DNA of 64,000 nucleotides from Pseudomonas crudilactis (GCF_013433315.1 NZ_WXVV01000002.1:310001-374000); one strand, 5' to 3'. Counted from the stretch's first letter, positions 10,405 to 23,637 are shown. Notes: a model not told the origin generated them from the sequence alone. Translations and numbers: made by a program.

Positions 10405-12840
10405 ATGCGTCTTCCCACGTTTCGTCAGCGTTTTTCCTACCACTGCATTGCCTATAGCTTACTGATGACCAGCGCCGCGTCCTGCCTGGTGATTAGCCAT
10501 AACGCCGTCGCTGCATCGGTAGCCCAGCGTTACGCCATCGCCGCCGGCCCGCTGGATAATGCGCTGAGCCAGTTCGCCTCGGCCGCCAACGTGATTCTGT
10601 CGTTCTCGCCGCAACAGACCAGCCGCTTGCGTAGCGCCGGGTTGAACGGCAGCTTCACTGTCGACCAGGGATTCGCCCAACTGCTGCAAGGCTCGGGTTT
10701 GCAAGCCGTACCGCAGGCGCCGGGCAGTTACATTCTGCAGGCGCTGCCGAACGGTGATTCGCTGGAGCTCGCTCCGACCAACATCAACGGTCAGTTGGCC
10801 AATCCGATGGATCTGGATTACGCCGCCGACGTCGGATACAAGGCGCAGAACAGTCGAATCGGTACGAAAACCAGTACGCCGTTATCGGAAACGCCACGCT
10901 CAGTGTCCGTCGTTACCGGCCAACGCATGAAGGATCAGAAATCTCAGACACTCACCGAGGTACTCGGCTACGTGCCGGGGATCTTTGCCCCACCGTTCGC
11001 CGCTGGCGACAGTCTGGCAGGAGACCTGTTCTACATTCGCGGTTTCAACGCCACCGATTATGGCTACGGTCTGTTGCGCGATGGACTACGCGTACAAGGC
11101 AACCGCTATGACACCAGCACTGAGCCTTATGGACTTGAACGGGTAGAGGTTTTCCGCGGCCCGTCTTCGCTTCTTTACGGGGAAAACGCCCCCGGCGGTC
11201 TGGTTAATCTGGTGAGCAAACGCCCGACCGCTGCACCGCAAGGCGAAGTGCAATTGGGTTATGGCTCGAACAATCGCCGGCAGATCGGCGTCGATGTCTC
11301 CGGCCCGCTCAATGACAGCGGCAATGTTCTCGGGCGCGTGGTGATGCTTGGCCGCAAGTCCGACACCCAGACCGACCACGTACCGGATGACCGAATCTAC
11401 ATCGCGCCATCGCTGACCCTGAATTTTGACGATTTCAACACCTTGACCCTGCTGGCCAACTACCAGAAGGATCACACCAACATGGAACTTGGCCTACCGG
11501 CCGCCGGGACATTGCTGACCAACCCCAACGGCAAGTTATCCAAAGGCACCCTGCTCGGCGACCCGGACTGGAACACTTTCGAACGAGAAACCTGGAGCAC
11601 CGGTTACGAGTTCAGCCACTCGTTCAACGACGACTGGCAGTTCCGCCAGAACTCGCGCTACATGCAGTCGCGCATCACCCGTCACGAAACCTGGCCAGGC
11701 AACCTCAACAACGCCGGGTTCGGCACGCGTTTGAACATGACCGCCTACGATCGCTACAACAAATCGATGGTGTATTCGCTGGATAACCAACTGGAAGGCA
11801 AATTCCAGGTCGGCGGTCTGGAGAACACCGTGTTGTTCGGCGCCAGCTATGACCGCACGTCGTTCAATCAGGACTGGAATGCCGGCATTGTCGGGCCGAT
11901 CGATGTGTATAACCCGGTGTACCTGCGCGACCCAACCACGCCGATTGCGGTGCAAAACACCTTGCTCGAGCAGCAGATGAAAGGGGTTTATGCACAGATC
12001 CAGAGCAAGTACGACCACTGGCTGTTTCTGCTCGGTGGCCGTCAGGACTGGGTCGACAGTGATTTTCGCGACAAGGTCGCCCAGTCGAGCAACATCAGCT
12101 CCGAGGACAAGAAATTCACTTATCAGGGCGGCGTGATGTACCAGTTCGACAACGGCATGACGCCGTATGTCAGCTATTCCACCTCGTTCGTGCCGGTGCA
12201 GCAGATCTCCAATGCCGGTGCGCCGCTTGATCCGATCACCAGCAGCCAATATGAAGTGGGCCTGAAGTACGAACCAATCGGCTGGGACACTGCCTTCACT
12301 GCATCGGTGTACGACCTGCGCAAAAAAGACGACACCTACTTCGACGCCACCACGTCGAGCTATCGCCAGGTGGGCGAAAGCCGTTCCAAGGGTGTGGAAC
12401 TGGAACTGAACAGCAACCTGACCCAGAACCTCAATCTCACGGCGGCTTACACCTACACCGACGCGCGAATTACCAAGGATGCAGCGACGTCATTGGTCAA
12501 AGGCCATCAAATGACCGGCGTGCCGCGCAATCAGGCTTCGGTCTGGGCGAAATATCGATTCCTTGATGGCGACTTGAAAGGTCTGTACGTGGGCGGTGGT
12601 GTGCGTTATTTCGACAGTGCCTTCGCCTACACGTCGCCTTCTCTCTACGGGAAGCTGGATGCCGGCGACGTCACCTTGGTGGATGCGGCCATCGGTTATC
12701 AGATCGATACGCACTGGAGCGTCGACCTGAATGCGAAGAACCTGTTCGACAAGGAATATGTGTCGGGTTGCAACGACGCTGGCCGTTGCTACTGGGGTGA
12801 AGATCGCACTCTGCTCGGCACGGTTTCCTACAACTGGTAG
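10405..12840 (+). CDS. TonB-dependent ferric-siderophore receptor with signalling domain
   Basis: Outer-membrane transducer for a ferric siderophore, probably of hydroxamate type. The 811-residue precursor has a signal peptide ending near residue 36 (NAVAA), then an STN signalling domain (about 40-112; YAIAAGPLDNALSQFASAAN), a plug (from about 150; TPLSETPRSVSVVTGQRM, FYIRGF, VEVFRGPSSLLYGENAPGGLVN) and a 22-strand-type barrel ending in VSYNW. The late segment NLFDKEYVSGC...GRCYWGEDRTL resembles FhuA/FoxA-type receptors. The STN domain and the neighbouring sigma/FecR pair identify it as a signal-transducing receptor that induces its own synthesis. The cognate siderophore cannot be read from sequence. 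The 119-base gap upstream should hold the sigma-dependent promoter. Confidence 0.92.
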   Translation: MRLPTFRQRFSYHCIAYSLLMTSAASCLVISHNAVAASVAQRYAIAAGPLDNALSQFASAANVILSFSPQQTSRLRSAGLNGSFTVDQGFAQLLQGSGLQAVPQAPGSYILQALPNGDSLELAPTNINGQLANPMDLDYAADVGYKAQNSRIGTKTSTPLSETPRSVSVVTGQRMKDQKSQTLTEVLGYVPGIFAPPFAAGDSLAGDLFYIRGFNATDYGYGLLRDGLRVQGNRYDTSTEPYGLERVEVFRGPSSLLYGENAPGGLVNLVSKRPTAAPQGEVQLGYGSNNRRQIGVDVSGPLNDSGNVLGRVVMLGRKSDTQTDHVPDDRIYIAPSLTLNFDDFNTLTLLANYQKDHTNMELGLPAAGTLLTNPNGKLSKGTLLGDPDWNTFERETWSTGYEFSHSFNDDWQFRQNSRYMQSRITRHETWPGNLNNAGFGTRLNMTAYDRYNKSMVYSLDNQLEGKFQVGGLENTVLFGASYDRTSFNQDWNAGIVGPIDVYNPVYLRDPTTPIAVQNTLLEQQMKGVYAQIQSKYDHWLFLLGGRQDWVDSDFRDKVAQSSNISSEDKKFTYQGGVMYQFDNGMTPYVSYSTSFVPVQQISNAGAPLDPITSSQYEVGLKYEPIGWDTAFTASVYDLRKKDDTYFDATTSSYRQVGESRSKGVELELNSNLTQNLNLTAAYTYTDARITKDAATSLVKGHQMTGVPRNQASVWAKYRFLDGDLKGLYVGGGVRYFDSAFAYTSPSLYGKLDAGDVTLVDAAIGYQIDTHWSVDLNAKNLFDKEYVSGCNDAGRCYWGEDRTLLGTVSYNW

Positions 12841-12845
12841 AACGA

Positions 12846-12883
12846 AAAAGGGGCTGTGGATAAATTGTCCACAGCCCTTTTTT
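12846..12883. terminator. Bidirectional rho-independent terminator with a DnaA box in the stem
   Basis: A perfect 10-bp stem (gggctgtgga 12851-12860, tccacagccc 12868-12877) with a 7-base loop, flanked by A-run and T-run, lies between the convergent receptor gene and mnmE, so it can stop transcription from both sides. The left arm and loop contain a perfect DnaA box TGTGGATAA (12855-12863). Confidence 0.88.
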
Positions 12884-14253
12884 CATTTGCCGATACAGAA
12901 GCTGGAAAAAATCCGTCCCAACAGATCATCAGAGCTGAATGCTCCGGTGATTTCACCGAGAGAATGCTGGGCCTGACGCAAATCCTCGGCCAGTAATTCC
13001 CCAGCGCCAGCCAAGGTCAGCTGGGCGCGGCCGTGTTCCAACGCTGCACTGGCGTGGCGCAAGGCTTCAAGATGCCGGCGACGTGCGCTGAAACTGCTTT
13101 CCGAGGTCTGCTCGTAACCCATGCAGGCCTTGAGATGATCGCGCAGCAGATCCAGACCTTCACCGGCCGACTTGGCGCTGAGACTGATCGTCACATGCCC
13201 GTCTTCGCTGGTTTCCAAAACAATGGCTTCGCCCGTTAGATCGGCCTTGTTGCGGATCAGCGTAACTTTGGCCGGATCCGGCCGGGTTTCGAGGAATTCC
13301 GGCCACAGGGCAAACGGATCCAGTGCTTCCGGAGCGGTCGCGTCGACTACCAGCAACACTCGATCCGCTTCACCAATGGCTTTCAACGCGCGTTCAACGC
13401 CGATCTTTTCCACATGATCATCGGTATCGCGCAAACCGGCGGTGTCGACAACGTGCAGCGGCATACCATCAATGTGGATATGTTCGCGCAGGATATCCCG
13501 CGTGGTGCCGGCAATCTCGGTGACGATCGCCGCTTCCCGACCGGCCAACGCATTCAGCAGGCTGGATTTACCGGCATTCGGCCGCCCGGCAATCACCACA
13601 GTCATGCCGTCGCGGAGCAAGGCACCCTGCCCGGCCTCACGCAGTACTGTGGATAACTCATCACGGACTTTGTCGAGCATGCTCAGCACATGGCCATCGG
13701 CGAGGAAGTCGATTTCCTCTTCCGGGAAGTCGATGGCGGCTTCGACGTAGATACGCAGACCGATCAGTTGTTCGGTCAAGTTATGCACACGCTGGGAAAA
13801 CGCACCCTGCAAGGAACGCAGAGCATTACGTGCAGCCTGTGCAGAACTGGCTTCGATCAAATCGGCAATCGCCTCGGCCTGGGCCAGGTCGAGTTTGTCA
13901 TTGAGGAAGGCGCGTTCGCTGAATTCACCGGGCCGAGCCAAGCGACACCCCAATTCCAAGCAACGCTTGAGCAACATATCCAGAACGATCGGGCCACCGT
14001 GGCCCTGCAATTCCAGAACGTCTTCGCCGGTGAACGAGTTCGGCCCCGGGAAATACAAAGCCAGACCTTCATCGAGCACTTGCTGGTCGGCACTGAAAAA
14101 CGGCCCGTAATGGGCGTAACGCGGTTTCAGTTCGCGGCCGCTGATGGCTTTGGCCGCAACGCTGGCCAACGGCCCGGAAATACGGACGATGCCCACACCG
14201 CCGCGACCTTGAGCGGTGGCGACAGCGGCGATGGTTTCACGAGGTGTGCTCAT
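12883..14253 (-). CDS. mnmE: tRNA modification GTPase MnmE (TrmE)
   Basis: GTPase that pairs with MnmG to modify tRNA wobble uridines. I chose the ATG at 14251-14253 ([21 protein letters not shown]), giving 456 residues like E. coli MnmE; an in-frame ATG six codons upstream adds non-conserved residues. An N-terminal tetrahydrofolate-binding domain is followed by a helical domain, the inserted G domain with P-loop GRPNAGKS at 223-230, DTAGL and NKAD motifs, and the C-terminal CIGK with the conserved cysteine. It is separated from yidC by a strong terminator. In other pseudomonads it lies close to mnmG; here the iron-signalling cassette separates them. Perfect DnaA box at 13648-13656. Confidence 0.97.
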   Translation of the reverse strand: MSTPRETIAAVATAQGRGGVGIVRISGPLASVAAKAISGRELKPRYAHYGPFFSADQQVLDEGLALYFPGPNSFTGEDVLELQGHGGPIVLDMLLKRCLELGCRLARPGEFSERAFLNDKLDLAQAEAIADLIEASSAQAARNALRSLQGAFSQRVHNLTEQLIGLRIYVEAAIDFPEEEIDFLADGHVLSMLDKVRDELSTVLREAGQGALLRDGMTVVIAGRPNAGKSSLLNALAGREAAIVTEIAGTTRDILREHIHIDGMPLHVVDTAGLRDTDDHVEKIGVERALKAIGEADRVLLVVDATAPEALDPFALWPEFLETRPDPAKVTLIRNKADLTGEAIVLETSEDGHVTISLSAKSAGEGLDLLRDHLKACMGYEQTSESSFSARRRHLEALRHASAALEHGRAQLTLAGAGELLAEDLRQAQHSLGEITGAFSSDDLLGRIFSSFCIGK

Positions 14254-14285
14254 AAACCGAAATCCAGACAAAAGTGGCAGATAGC

Positions 14286-14310
14286 AAAACGCCCCACTAG
14301 GGGGCGTTTT
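14286..14310 (-). terminator. Rho-independent terminator of the rpmH-yidC unit
   Basis: A perfect 10-bp inverted repeat (aaaacgcccc 14286-14295, ggggcgtttt 14301-14310) with a 5-base loop lies between yidC and mnmE, both leftward. Read on the minus strand it ends in a short T-run. A perfect DnaA box (14319-14327) lies between it and the yidC stop codon. Confidence 0.85.
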
Positions 14311-14334
14311 GAGTGGTGTTATCCACAGTGCAAG

Positions 14335-16017
14335 TTACGCCTCGGCTTTTTTCGTCGCCGCTTCGATCTTACGCGTGATGTACCACTGTTGTGCAATCGA
14401 CAGGCAGTTGTTCACAACCCAGTACAGCACCAGACCAGCCGGGAACCACAGGAAGAAGAAGGTGAAGATGATTGGCATCATTTTCATGACCTTCGCCTGC
14501 ATCGGATCCGGAGGCGTCGGGTTCAGCTGCTGCTGGATGAACATGGTTGCGCCCATGATGATCGGCAGAATGAAGAACGGATCCTTGATCGACAGGTCGG
14601 TGATCCACAGCATGAACGGCGCCTGGCGCATTTCCACGCTTTCCAGCAGAACCCAGTACAGCGAAAGGAAAACCGGCATCTGCACGAGGATCGGCAAGCA
14701 GCCACCCAACGGGTTGATCTTCTCTTTCTTGTACAGCTCCATCATGGCTTGCGACATTTTCTGCCGGTCATCGCCATGTTGCTCTTTCAGAGCAGCCAGT
14801 TTTGGCGCAACGGCACGCATGCGCGCCATCGATTTGTAGCTGGCAGCCGACAGAGGGAAGAAGATCCCCTTGATCAGCATGGTCAGGAAGATGATCGACC
14901 AGCCCCAGTTACCAACGATCGCGTGGATGTGTTGCAGCAGCCAGAAGATTGGCTGGGCAATGAACCACAGAATGCCGTAGTCGACGGTCAGTTCCAGACC
15001 TGGGGACAATTCTTTCAGCACAGCCTGGCTTTTCGGACCGGCGTACAGCACAGCGCTGGTTTCAACTTTGGCACCCGGAGCAGCGGTCAGTGTTGGACCG
15101 GTGTAACCGATGATGTAGTTGCCTTTGCTGTCTTTACGGGTCTGGACGATGTTGTTTTCGCCCTTGGCCGGAATCCACGCAGTCACGAAGTAGTGTTGCA
15201 GCCAGGCTACCCAACCACCGGTGACGGTTTCTTTCAGCTGTGCCTTGTCCATGTCCTTCATGGACACTTTTTTGTACGGCTCCGAACTTGTCCACAGGGC
15301 GGCGCCCAGGTAAGTCGCGGTGCCAGTAGCGGTTGTGGACGAAGGGTCAGCGCTGTTATCACGCTTCAACTGAGCAAACATTGCGCCGTTCCAGGGCTGA
15401 GCGCTCTGGTTATCCACAATGTAGGAAACGGCTACGTCATACAGGCCGCGTTTCAAGGTGAAACGCTTGATGTAATTGACGCCGTCCTTGCTGAACTTCA
15501 GGTCGACGACCAGTTGGTCCTGACCGTCAGCCAGTTGATAAGTCTTCTTCTCCGAGGAGTAAACCGGACGACCGGCAGGATTTGCATCCGGACCGTTGGT
15601 GCCGATCAGACCGCTTTGTGCCAGATAAACACGTTCGCCGCCGTTATCGAACAGCTGGAACGGAACATCAGGACGATCCTGACGACGTGGATACAAAGGC
15701 AAGGTCAGTTGAGCAACATCGCCACCCTGTGGATCGATCGCGAGATCGAGCACGTCGGTTTTGATCTGGATCAGATCCTTGCTGGCGGCTACCGGTGTTT
15801 CGGCAGGTGCGCTGGTATCGCTAGCGGCGCGCGGAATATCGTCACTGGCGGCAGCATTATTGCCAGTGGCGGTGCCCGGCAAACCGGATGTAGTCGTACT
15901 GGAAGCAACATTCTGAGTCGGCAGGGCAGCCTGACCGTAGTCCTGGTTCCATTTAAGGACCATAACGTAGGCCACGATTGCCAGGGCGACGATCAGGATC
16001 GTGCGTTTGATATCCAT
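14335..16017 (-). CDS. yidC: Membrane protein insertase YidC
   Basis: Inner-membrane insertase for small and Sec-dependent membrane proteins, including F0 subunits a and c. The 560-residue protein has an N-terminal membrane anchor (RTILIVALAIVAYVMVLKW), a large periplasmic beta-sandwich domain typical of Gram-negative YidC (to about residue 345), and a C-terminal five-helix core (from WGWSIIFLTMLIKGIFFPL) with the conserved LGGCLPILVQMPVFLSLYWVL and the end LSIAQQWYITRKIEA. It is followed after 2 bases by yidD upstream in the leftward rpmH-rnpA-yidD-yidC unit. Perfect DnaA box at 15410-15418. Confidence 0.97.
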   Translation of the reverse strand: MDIKRTILIVALAIVAYVMVLKWNQDYGQAALPTQNVASSTTTSGLPGTATGNNAAASDDIPRAASDTSAPAETPVAASKDLIQIKTDVLDLAIDPQGGDVAQLTLPLYPRRQDRPDVPFQLFDNGGERVYLAQSGLIGTNGPDANPAGRPVYSSEKKTYQLADGQDQLVVDLKFSKDGVNYIKRFTLKRGLYDVAVSYIVDNQSAQPWNGAMFAQLKRDNSADPSSTTATGTATYLGAALWTSSEPYKKVSMKDMDKAQLKETVTGGWVAWLQHYFVTAWIPAKGENNIVQTRKDSKGNYIIGYTGPTLTAAPGAKVETSAVLYAGPKSQAVLKELSPGLELTVDYGILWFIAQPIFWLLQHIHAIVGNWGWSIIFLTMLIKGIFFPLSAASYKSMARMRAVAPKLAALKEQHGDDRQKMSQAMMELYKKEKINPLGGCLPILVQMPVFLSLYWVLLESVEMRQAPFMLWITDLSIKDPFFILPIIMGATMFIQQQLNPTPPDPMQAKVMKMMPIIFTFFFLWFPAGLVLYWVVNNCLSIAQQWYITRKIEAATKKAEA

Positions 16018-16019
16018 GA

Positions 16020-16265
16020 TTACTCGGCCATCGAAGAAGAACGGGAGGTAGGGATAGGTGGAACCGGGTCATAACCACCGGGATTCCACGGATGACAGCG
16101 ACCTAAACGACGAAAGGTCAGCCAGCCACCGCGCAGAAGGCCATGATTTTCAATGGCTTCATACGCGTAGCAGGAACAACTGGGGTAGAAACGACAGTGG
16201 CTGGCCATCAAAGGACTAATGGCATAGCGATAAAACTGGATCGGAACGAGGGCCAGTTTACGCAT
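16020..16265 (-). CDS. yidD: Membrane protein insertion efficiency factor YidD
   Basis: Small membrane-associated protein that helps YidC-dependent insertion. The 81-residue product has the family's core [20 protein letters not shown] and the Cys-rich [10 protein letters not shown], followed by [19 protein letters not shown], and starts [10 protein letters not shown]. Its start codon lies inside the end of rnpA (8-base overlap, 16258-16265) and it ends 2 bases before yidC, so the three are translationally linked in the universal order rnpA-yidD-yidC. Confidence 0.95.
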   Translation of the reverse strand: MRKLALVPIQFYRYAISPLMASHCRFYPSCSCYAYEAIENHGLLRGGWLTFRRLGRCHPWNPGGYDPVPPIPTSRSSSMAE

Positions 16266-16659
16266 CGGTACTGTCTACCCCTACAGTTTCGGTTTTGACT
16301 TCTGGAACTGGCTTGCTGCGTGCCAGACGCTTCCAGAGCTTGCCGAAATGCTGAATCAATTCGGGGTTTTCTACATCGCCCAGACCTTTGCGCGCGACGA
16401 TAACGATATCCCAGCCGACCAGTGAATCCTGGTGCAGACGGAACGATTCGCGCATCAAACGTTTGAGGCGATTGCGCTCAACGGAGAGCTTTACGCTCTT
16501 TTTCCCGATAACCAGCCCGAGACGGGGGTGATCAAGATCGTTGTTGCGTGCAAGGAGCAGGAGATTTTTCCCCGGAACCTTGCCGGTAGGGGAGTCAAAG
16601 ACTGCCTTGAAATGCCGGGGGGTAAGCAGACGCTTTTCCCGACTGAAGTCCTGACTCAC
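16258..16659 (-). CDS. rnpA: Ribonuclease P protein component
   Basis: Protein subunit of RNase P, needed for 5' maturation of tRNA precursors. I chose the GTG at 16657-16659, which follows a CTGGAG ribosome-binding sequence and gives the typical N terminus [21 protein letters not shown] (133 residues). The longer in-frame reading to 16755 would run through rpmH and is not supported. The RNA-binding RNR signature is present as [21 protein letters not shown]. The C-terminal 15-20 residues are poorly conserved. The gene is 16 bases after rpmH and overlaps yidD by 8 bases. Confidence 0.95.
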   Translation of the reverse strand: MSQDFSREKRLLTPRHFKAVFDSPTGKVPGKNLLLLARNNDLDHPRLGLVIGKKSVKLSVERNRLKRLMRESFRLHQDSLVGWDIVIVARKGLGDVENPELIQHFGKLWKRLARSKPVPEVKTETVGVDSTDA

Positions 16660-16675
16660 CTCCAGTACCGGATTA

Positions 16676-16810
16676 TCAAACTGCCAGACGCGCACGACCT
16701 TTGGCGCGGCGACGCGACAGGACTGCACGGCCGTTCTTGGTAGCCATGCGAGCACGGAAACCGTGGGTACGGGCGCGTTTGATAGTGCTTGGTTGGAAAG
16801 TACGTTTCAT
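16676..16810 (-). CDS. rpmH: 50S ribosomal protein L34
   Basis: Large-subunit ribosomal protein L34, 44 residues and highly basic ([20 protein letters not shown] at the start, KGRKRLAV at the end). Start ATG is complementary to 16808-16810 and stop to 16676-16678. It is the first gene of the leftward unit rpmH-rnpA-yidD-yidC; its promoter must lie in the oriC region to the right. rpmH next to oriC and divergent from dnaA is the standard arrangement in pseudomonads. Confidence 0.96.
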   Translation of the reverse strand: MKRTFQPSTIKRARTHGFRARMATKNGRAVLSRRRAKGRARLAV

Positions 16811-17376
16811 GTCGTGTTACCTGGTTCGTCCACAACGGGCCGGAATGGCCCCCGTTTTAAGAGACCGGGGATTCTAGAGAAAGCAAGCCTTCAGGTCAAT
16901 TTCCAACCAACGTTTCCTTATAAATAGATCTCAAGGTGTTCTTTGCCTGATCACCTGCTCGCCATACATAAAAATAAAGAAGGGAATTATTTAAAGCTTT
17001 TCTGTAAAGCTTATAAAAGCTAGGCACGACTTCTTCTGTGGATAAGTGGCATCAGCCCATGTTTCACCTGGTGTACAGAGAATGACAACTACAGTGGAAA
17101 ACCGTGTTCAGCCTGTGCTGCGCTGTCGGATAACCTGTGCGTGGAATGGGCTGTTATCCACAGGCAGGTTATCCACCGAGTTCAACCCCCAGTTGTCCAG
17201 TGCCCTTAGAGGCGGTTATCCACAGAGCTTATTCACACACCGTTGGTCGCCTTTTTCCGATTTAACGCATTGATAAATCATGGTCACCGGGCAACCTGCA
17301 TGTGGATAAGTGGACGGCTCGCCGCTACAATGGCCGCTTGTTTTTGCCTCACCGGCTTTCAACTTAGGGGATATCC
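16811..17376. other. Chromosomal replication origin oriC (rpmH-dnaA gap)
   Basis: The 566-base gap between rpmH and dnaA, the known site of the Pseudomonas origin. An AT-rich part (about 16915-17030, with ttataaaagc, aattatttaaagc) is followed by a cluster of DnaA boxes: perfect at 17037-17045, 17154-17162, 17216-17224 and 17301-17309, and one-mismatch copies at 17169-17177 and 17229-17237. The outward promoters of rpmH and dnaA must also lie here. Gene strand switches here, rpmH leftward and dnaA rightward, as expected of a bidirectional origin. The core repeats the layout of the region at 8399-8700. Confidence 0.93.
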
Positions 17377-18906
17377 GTGTCAGTGGAACTTTGGCAGCAG
17401 TGCGTGGAGCTTTTGCGCGAGGAGCTGCCTGCCCAACAATTCAACACCTGGATCCGTCCACTACAGGTCGAAGCCGAAGGCGACGAGTTGCGCGTCTACG
17501 CACCGAACCGTTTTGTGCTGGACTGGGTCAACGAAAAGTACCTGGGCCGCGTCCTTGAACTGCTGGATGAGCATGGCAACGGCATGGCGCCTGCGCTTTC
17601 CTTGTTAATAGGCAGCAAACGCAGTTCCGCTCCGCGTGCCGCACCGAATGCGCCGCTTGCAGCCGCGCAGGTTTCCCAGCAGGCCCAGGCAAATGCCACG
17701 CCTGTGAGTACGCCGGCCCCCATCCAGACGTCAGCGCCGGCAGCCAAGCGTTCGACGCAGAAAAGCCCCGAAGTCAGCGATGAACCGTCTCGCGACAGTT
17801 TCGATCCGATGTCCGGTGCTGCGTCGCAACAAGCTCCGGTCCGCGCCGAACAGCGCACCGTGCAGGTCGAAGGTGCGCTCAAGCACACCAGTTACCTGAA
17901 CCGCACCTTCACCTTCGAAAACTTCGTCGAAGGTAAATCCAACCAGCTCGCCCGCGCGGCGGCCTGGCAGGTGGCGGATAACCCAAAGCACGGCTACAAC
18001 CCACTGTTCCTTTATGGTGGCGTCGGCCTGGGTAAAACCCACTTGATGCACGCGGTGGGTAACCATCTATTAAAGAAGAACCCGAATGCCAAGGTCGTGT
18101 ACCTGCATTCCGAGCGTTTCGTCGCTGACATGGTCAAGGCGCTGCAACTGAACGCGATCAACGAGTTCAAGCGTTTCTACCGTTCGGTGGACGCCTTGCT
18201 GATCGACGACATTCAGTTCTTCGCCCGCAAAGAGCGTTCGCAGGAAGAGTTTTTCCACACCTTCAACGCTCTGCTTGAAGGTGGCCAGCAGGTCATTCTC
18301 ACCAGTGACCGCTACCCGAAAGAAATCGAAGGCCTTGAAGAGCGCCTCAAATCCCGCTTCGGCTGGGGCCTGACGGTTGCCGTCGAGCCGCCGGAACTGG
18401 AAACCCGTGTGGCGATCTTGATGAAAAAGGCTGACCAAGCCAAAGTCGACTTGCCGCACGACGCCGCGTTCTTCATCGCCCAGCGTATTCGTTCCAACGT
18501 CCGTGAGCTGGAAGGCGCGCTGAAACGCGTGATCGCCCACTCGCACTTCATGGGCCGCGACATCACCATCGAGCTGATTCGCGAATCCCTGAAAGACCTG
18601 TTGGCGCTGCAGGACAAACTGGTCTCTGTGGATAACATTCAGCGCACCGTCGCCGAGTACTACAAGATCAAGATCTCGGATCTGCTGTCCAAGCGCCGTT
18701 CGCGCTCGGTTGCACGTCCGCGTCAGGTGGCCATGGCCTTGTCCAAGGAACTGACCAACCACAGCCTGCCGGAAATCGGCGATGTGTTTGGCGGCCGCGA
18801 CCACACGACCGTATTGCACGCCTGCCGCAAGATCAACGAACTTAAGGAATCCGACGCGGACATCCGCGAGGACTACAAGAACCTGCTGCGTACACTGACC
18901 ACTTGA
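17377..18906 (+). CDS. dnaA: Chromosomal replication initiator DnaA
   Basis: AAA+ ATPase that binds DnaA boxes and opens oriC. It starts with GTG at 17377-17379 behind TAGGGGAT. The 509-residue protein has an N-terminal DnaB/DiaA interaction domain (1-80), a long flexible Ala/Pro/Gln-rich linker (about 85-160), the AAA+ core with Walker A GGVGLGKT at 214-221 and Walker B LLIDDIQF at 274-281, and a C-terminal DNA-binding domain containing the signature [15 protein letters not shown]. The coding region itself holds a perfect DnaA box (18627-18635); another (17301-17309) lies just upstream, consistent with autoregulation. Confidence 0.98.
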   Translation: MSVELWQQCVELLREELPAQQFNTWIRPLQVEAEGDELRVYAPNRFVLDWVNEKYLGRVLELLDEHGNGMAPALSLLIGSKRSSAPRAAPNAPLAAAQVSQQAQANATPVSTPAPIQTSAPAAKRSTQKSPEVSDEPSRDSFDPMSGAASQQAPVRAEQRTVQVEGALKHTSYLNRTFTFENFVEGKSNQLARAAAWQVADNPKHGYNPLFLYGGVGLGKTHLMHAVGNHLLKKNPNAKVVYLHSERFVADMVKALQLNAINEFKRFYRSVDALLIDDIQFFARKERSQEEFFHTFNALLEGGQQVILTSDRYPKEIEGLEERLKSRFGWGLTVAVEPPELETRVAILMKKADQAKVDLPHDAAFFIAQRIRSNVRELEGALKRVIAHSHFMGRDITIELIRESLKDLLALQDKLVSVDNIQRTVAEYYKIKISDLLSKRRSRSVARPRQVAMALSKELTNHSLPEIGDVFGGRDHTTVLHACRKINELKESDADIREDYKNLLRTLTT

Positions 18907-18945
18907 TGAACACCAGCGCAGCTTATTAAGGCAAGGGACTAGACC

Positions 18946-20049
18946 ATGCATTTCACCATTCAACGCGAAGCCCTGTTGAAACCCCTGCAACTGGTCGCAG
19001 GCGTCGTCGAGCGTCGACAGACCTTGCCGGTACTGTCCAACGTGCTGTTGGTAGTCGAAGGCCAGCAACTGTCGCTGACCGGTACCGACCTGGAAGTCGA
19101 ACTGGTCGGTCGTGTGCAACTCGAGGAGCCGGCTGAAACAGGTTCCATCACCGTGCCTGCGCGCAAGCTGATGGACATCTGCAAAAGCCTGCCCAACGAC
19201 GCGCTGATCGACATCAAGGTCGACGAGCAGAAGCTGGTCGTGAAGGCTGGCCGTAGCCGTTTCACTCTGTCGACTTTGCCAGCCAACGATTTCCCGACCG
19301 TCGAAGAAGGTCCGGGCTCGCTGACTTGCAGTCTCGAGCAGAGCAAACTGCGTCGTTTGATCGAACGCACCAGCTTCGCCATGGCCCAGCAGGACGTGCG
19401 TTATTACCTCAACGGCATGCTGCTGGAAGTGTCCGAAGGCATCATCCGCGCGGTGGCCACCGACGGTCACCGTCTGGCCATGTGCTCGATGAAAGCCGAT
19501 ATCGGCCAGCCGGATCGCCATCAGGTGATCGTGCCACGCAAGGGTATTCTGGAACTGGCGCGTCTGCTCACCGAGCCGGACGGCAATGTCAGCATCGTCC
19601 TGGGTCAGCACCACATCCGCGCGACCACCGGCGAATTCACCTTCACCTCGAAACTGGTCGACGGCAAATTCCCGGACTACGAGCGTGTTCTGCCGAAGGG
19701 CGGCGACAAGCTGGTATTGGGCGATCGCCAGGCACTGCGTGAAGCGTTCAGCCGTACCGCGATTCTGTCCAACGAGAAGTACCGCGGTATCCGTCTGCAA
19801 CTGGCCAGCGGTCAGTTGAAGATCCAGGCCAACAACCCGGAGCAGGAAGAAGCGGAAGAAGAAGTGGGCGTTGAATACAACGGCGGCTCGCTGGAAATCG
19901 GCTTCAACGTCAGCTACTTGCTCGATGTGCTGGGCGTGATGACCACCGAGCAGGTTCGTCTGATCCTGTCCGACTCCAACAGCAGTGCGCTGGTGCAAGA
20001 GTCCGACAACGACGATTCGGCTTACGTTGTCATGCCGATGCGTCTGTAA
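18946..20049 (+). CDS. dnaN: DNA polymerase III sliding clamp (beta subunit)
   Basis: Ring-shaped processivity clamp of the replicase, also a hub for repair polymerases. The product is 367 residues, the normal length for gammaproteobacteria, starting MHFTIQREALLKPLQLVAGVVERRQTL and ending YVVMPMRL, where the C-terminal MPMRL forms part of the protein-binding pocket. It lies 39 bases downstream of dnaA with AAGGGA as ribosome-binding sequence and is followed 14 bases later by recF. A 642-residue open frame on the other strand across dnaA and dnaN is a shadow. Confidence 0.98.
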   Translation: MHFTIQREALLKPLQLVAGVVERRQTLPVLSNVLLVVEGQQLSLTGTDLEVELVGRVQLEEPAETGSITVPARKLMDICKSLPNDALIDIKVDEQKLVVKAGRSRFTLSTLPANDFPTVEEGPGSLTCSLEQSKLRRLIERTSFAMAQQDVRYYLNGMLLEVSEGIIRAVATDGHRLAMCSMKADIGQPDRHQVIVPRKGILELARLLTEPDGNVSIVLGQHHIRATTGEFTFTSKLVDGKFPDYERVLPKGGDKLVLGDRQALREAFSRTAILSNEKYRGIRLQLASGQLKIQANNPEQEEAEEEVGVEYNGGSLEIGFNVSYLLDVLGVMTTEQVRLILSDSNSSALVQESDNDDSAYVVMPMRL

Positions 20050-20063
20050 TCAGCTGACCCTGG

Positions 20064-23590
<3,527 letters not shown>

Positions 23591-23613
23591 GTTGCCAACT
23601 CCGCACAGGAAAG

Positions 23614-23637
23614 GCCCGCGCAAGCGGGCTTTTTTTT
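23614..23637 (+). terminator. Rho-independent terminator after gyrB
   Basis: A GC-rich 6-bp stem (gcccgc 23614-23619, gcgggc 23624-23629) with loop gcaa and an 8-base T-run lies 24 bases after the gyrB stop codon. It closes the dnaA-dnaN-recF-gyrB unit. Confidence 0.9.

Noticed and set aside
13690-16074. 794-residue open frame opposite mnmE and yidC
   Set aside because: Both genes on the other strand are full-length and have family motifs; this frame has none.
17056-17076. parS-like start TGTTTCAC in oriC
   Set aside because: Only one half of the palindrome matches; the other half does not.
18070-19998. 642-residue frame opposite dnaA and dnaN
   Set aside because: Shadow of GC-rich codons. 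dnaA and dnaN are unambiguous.
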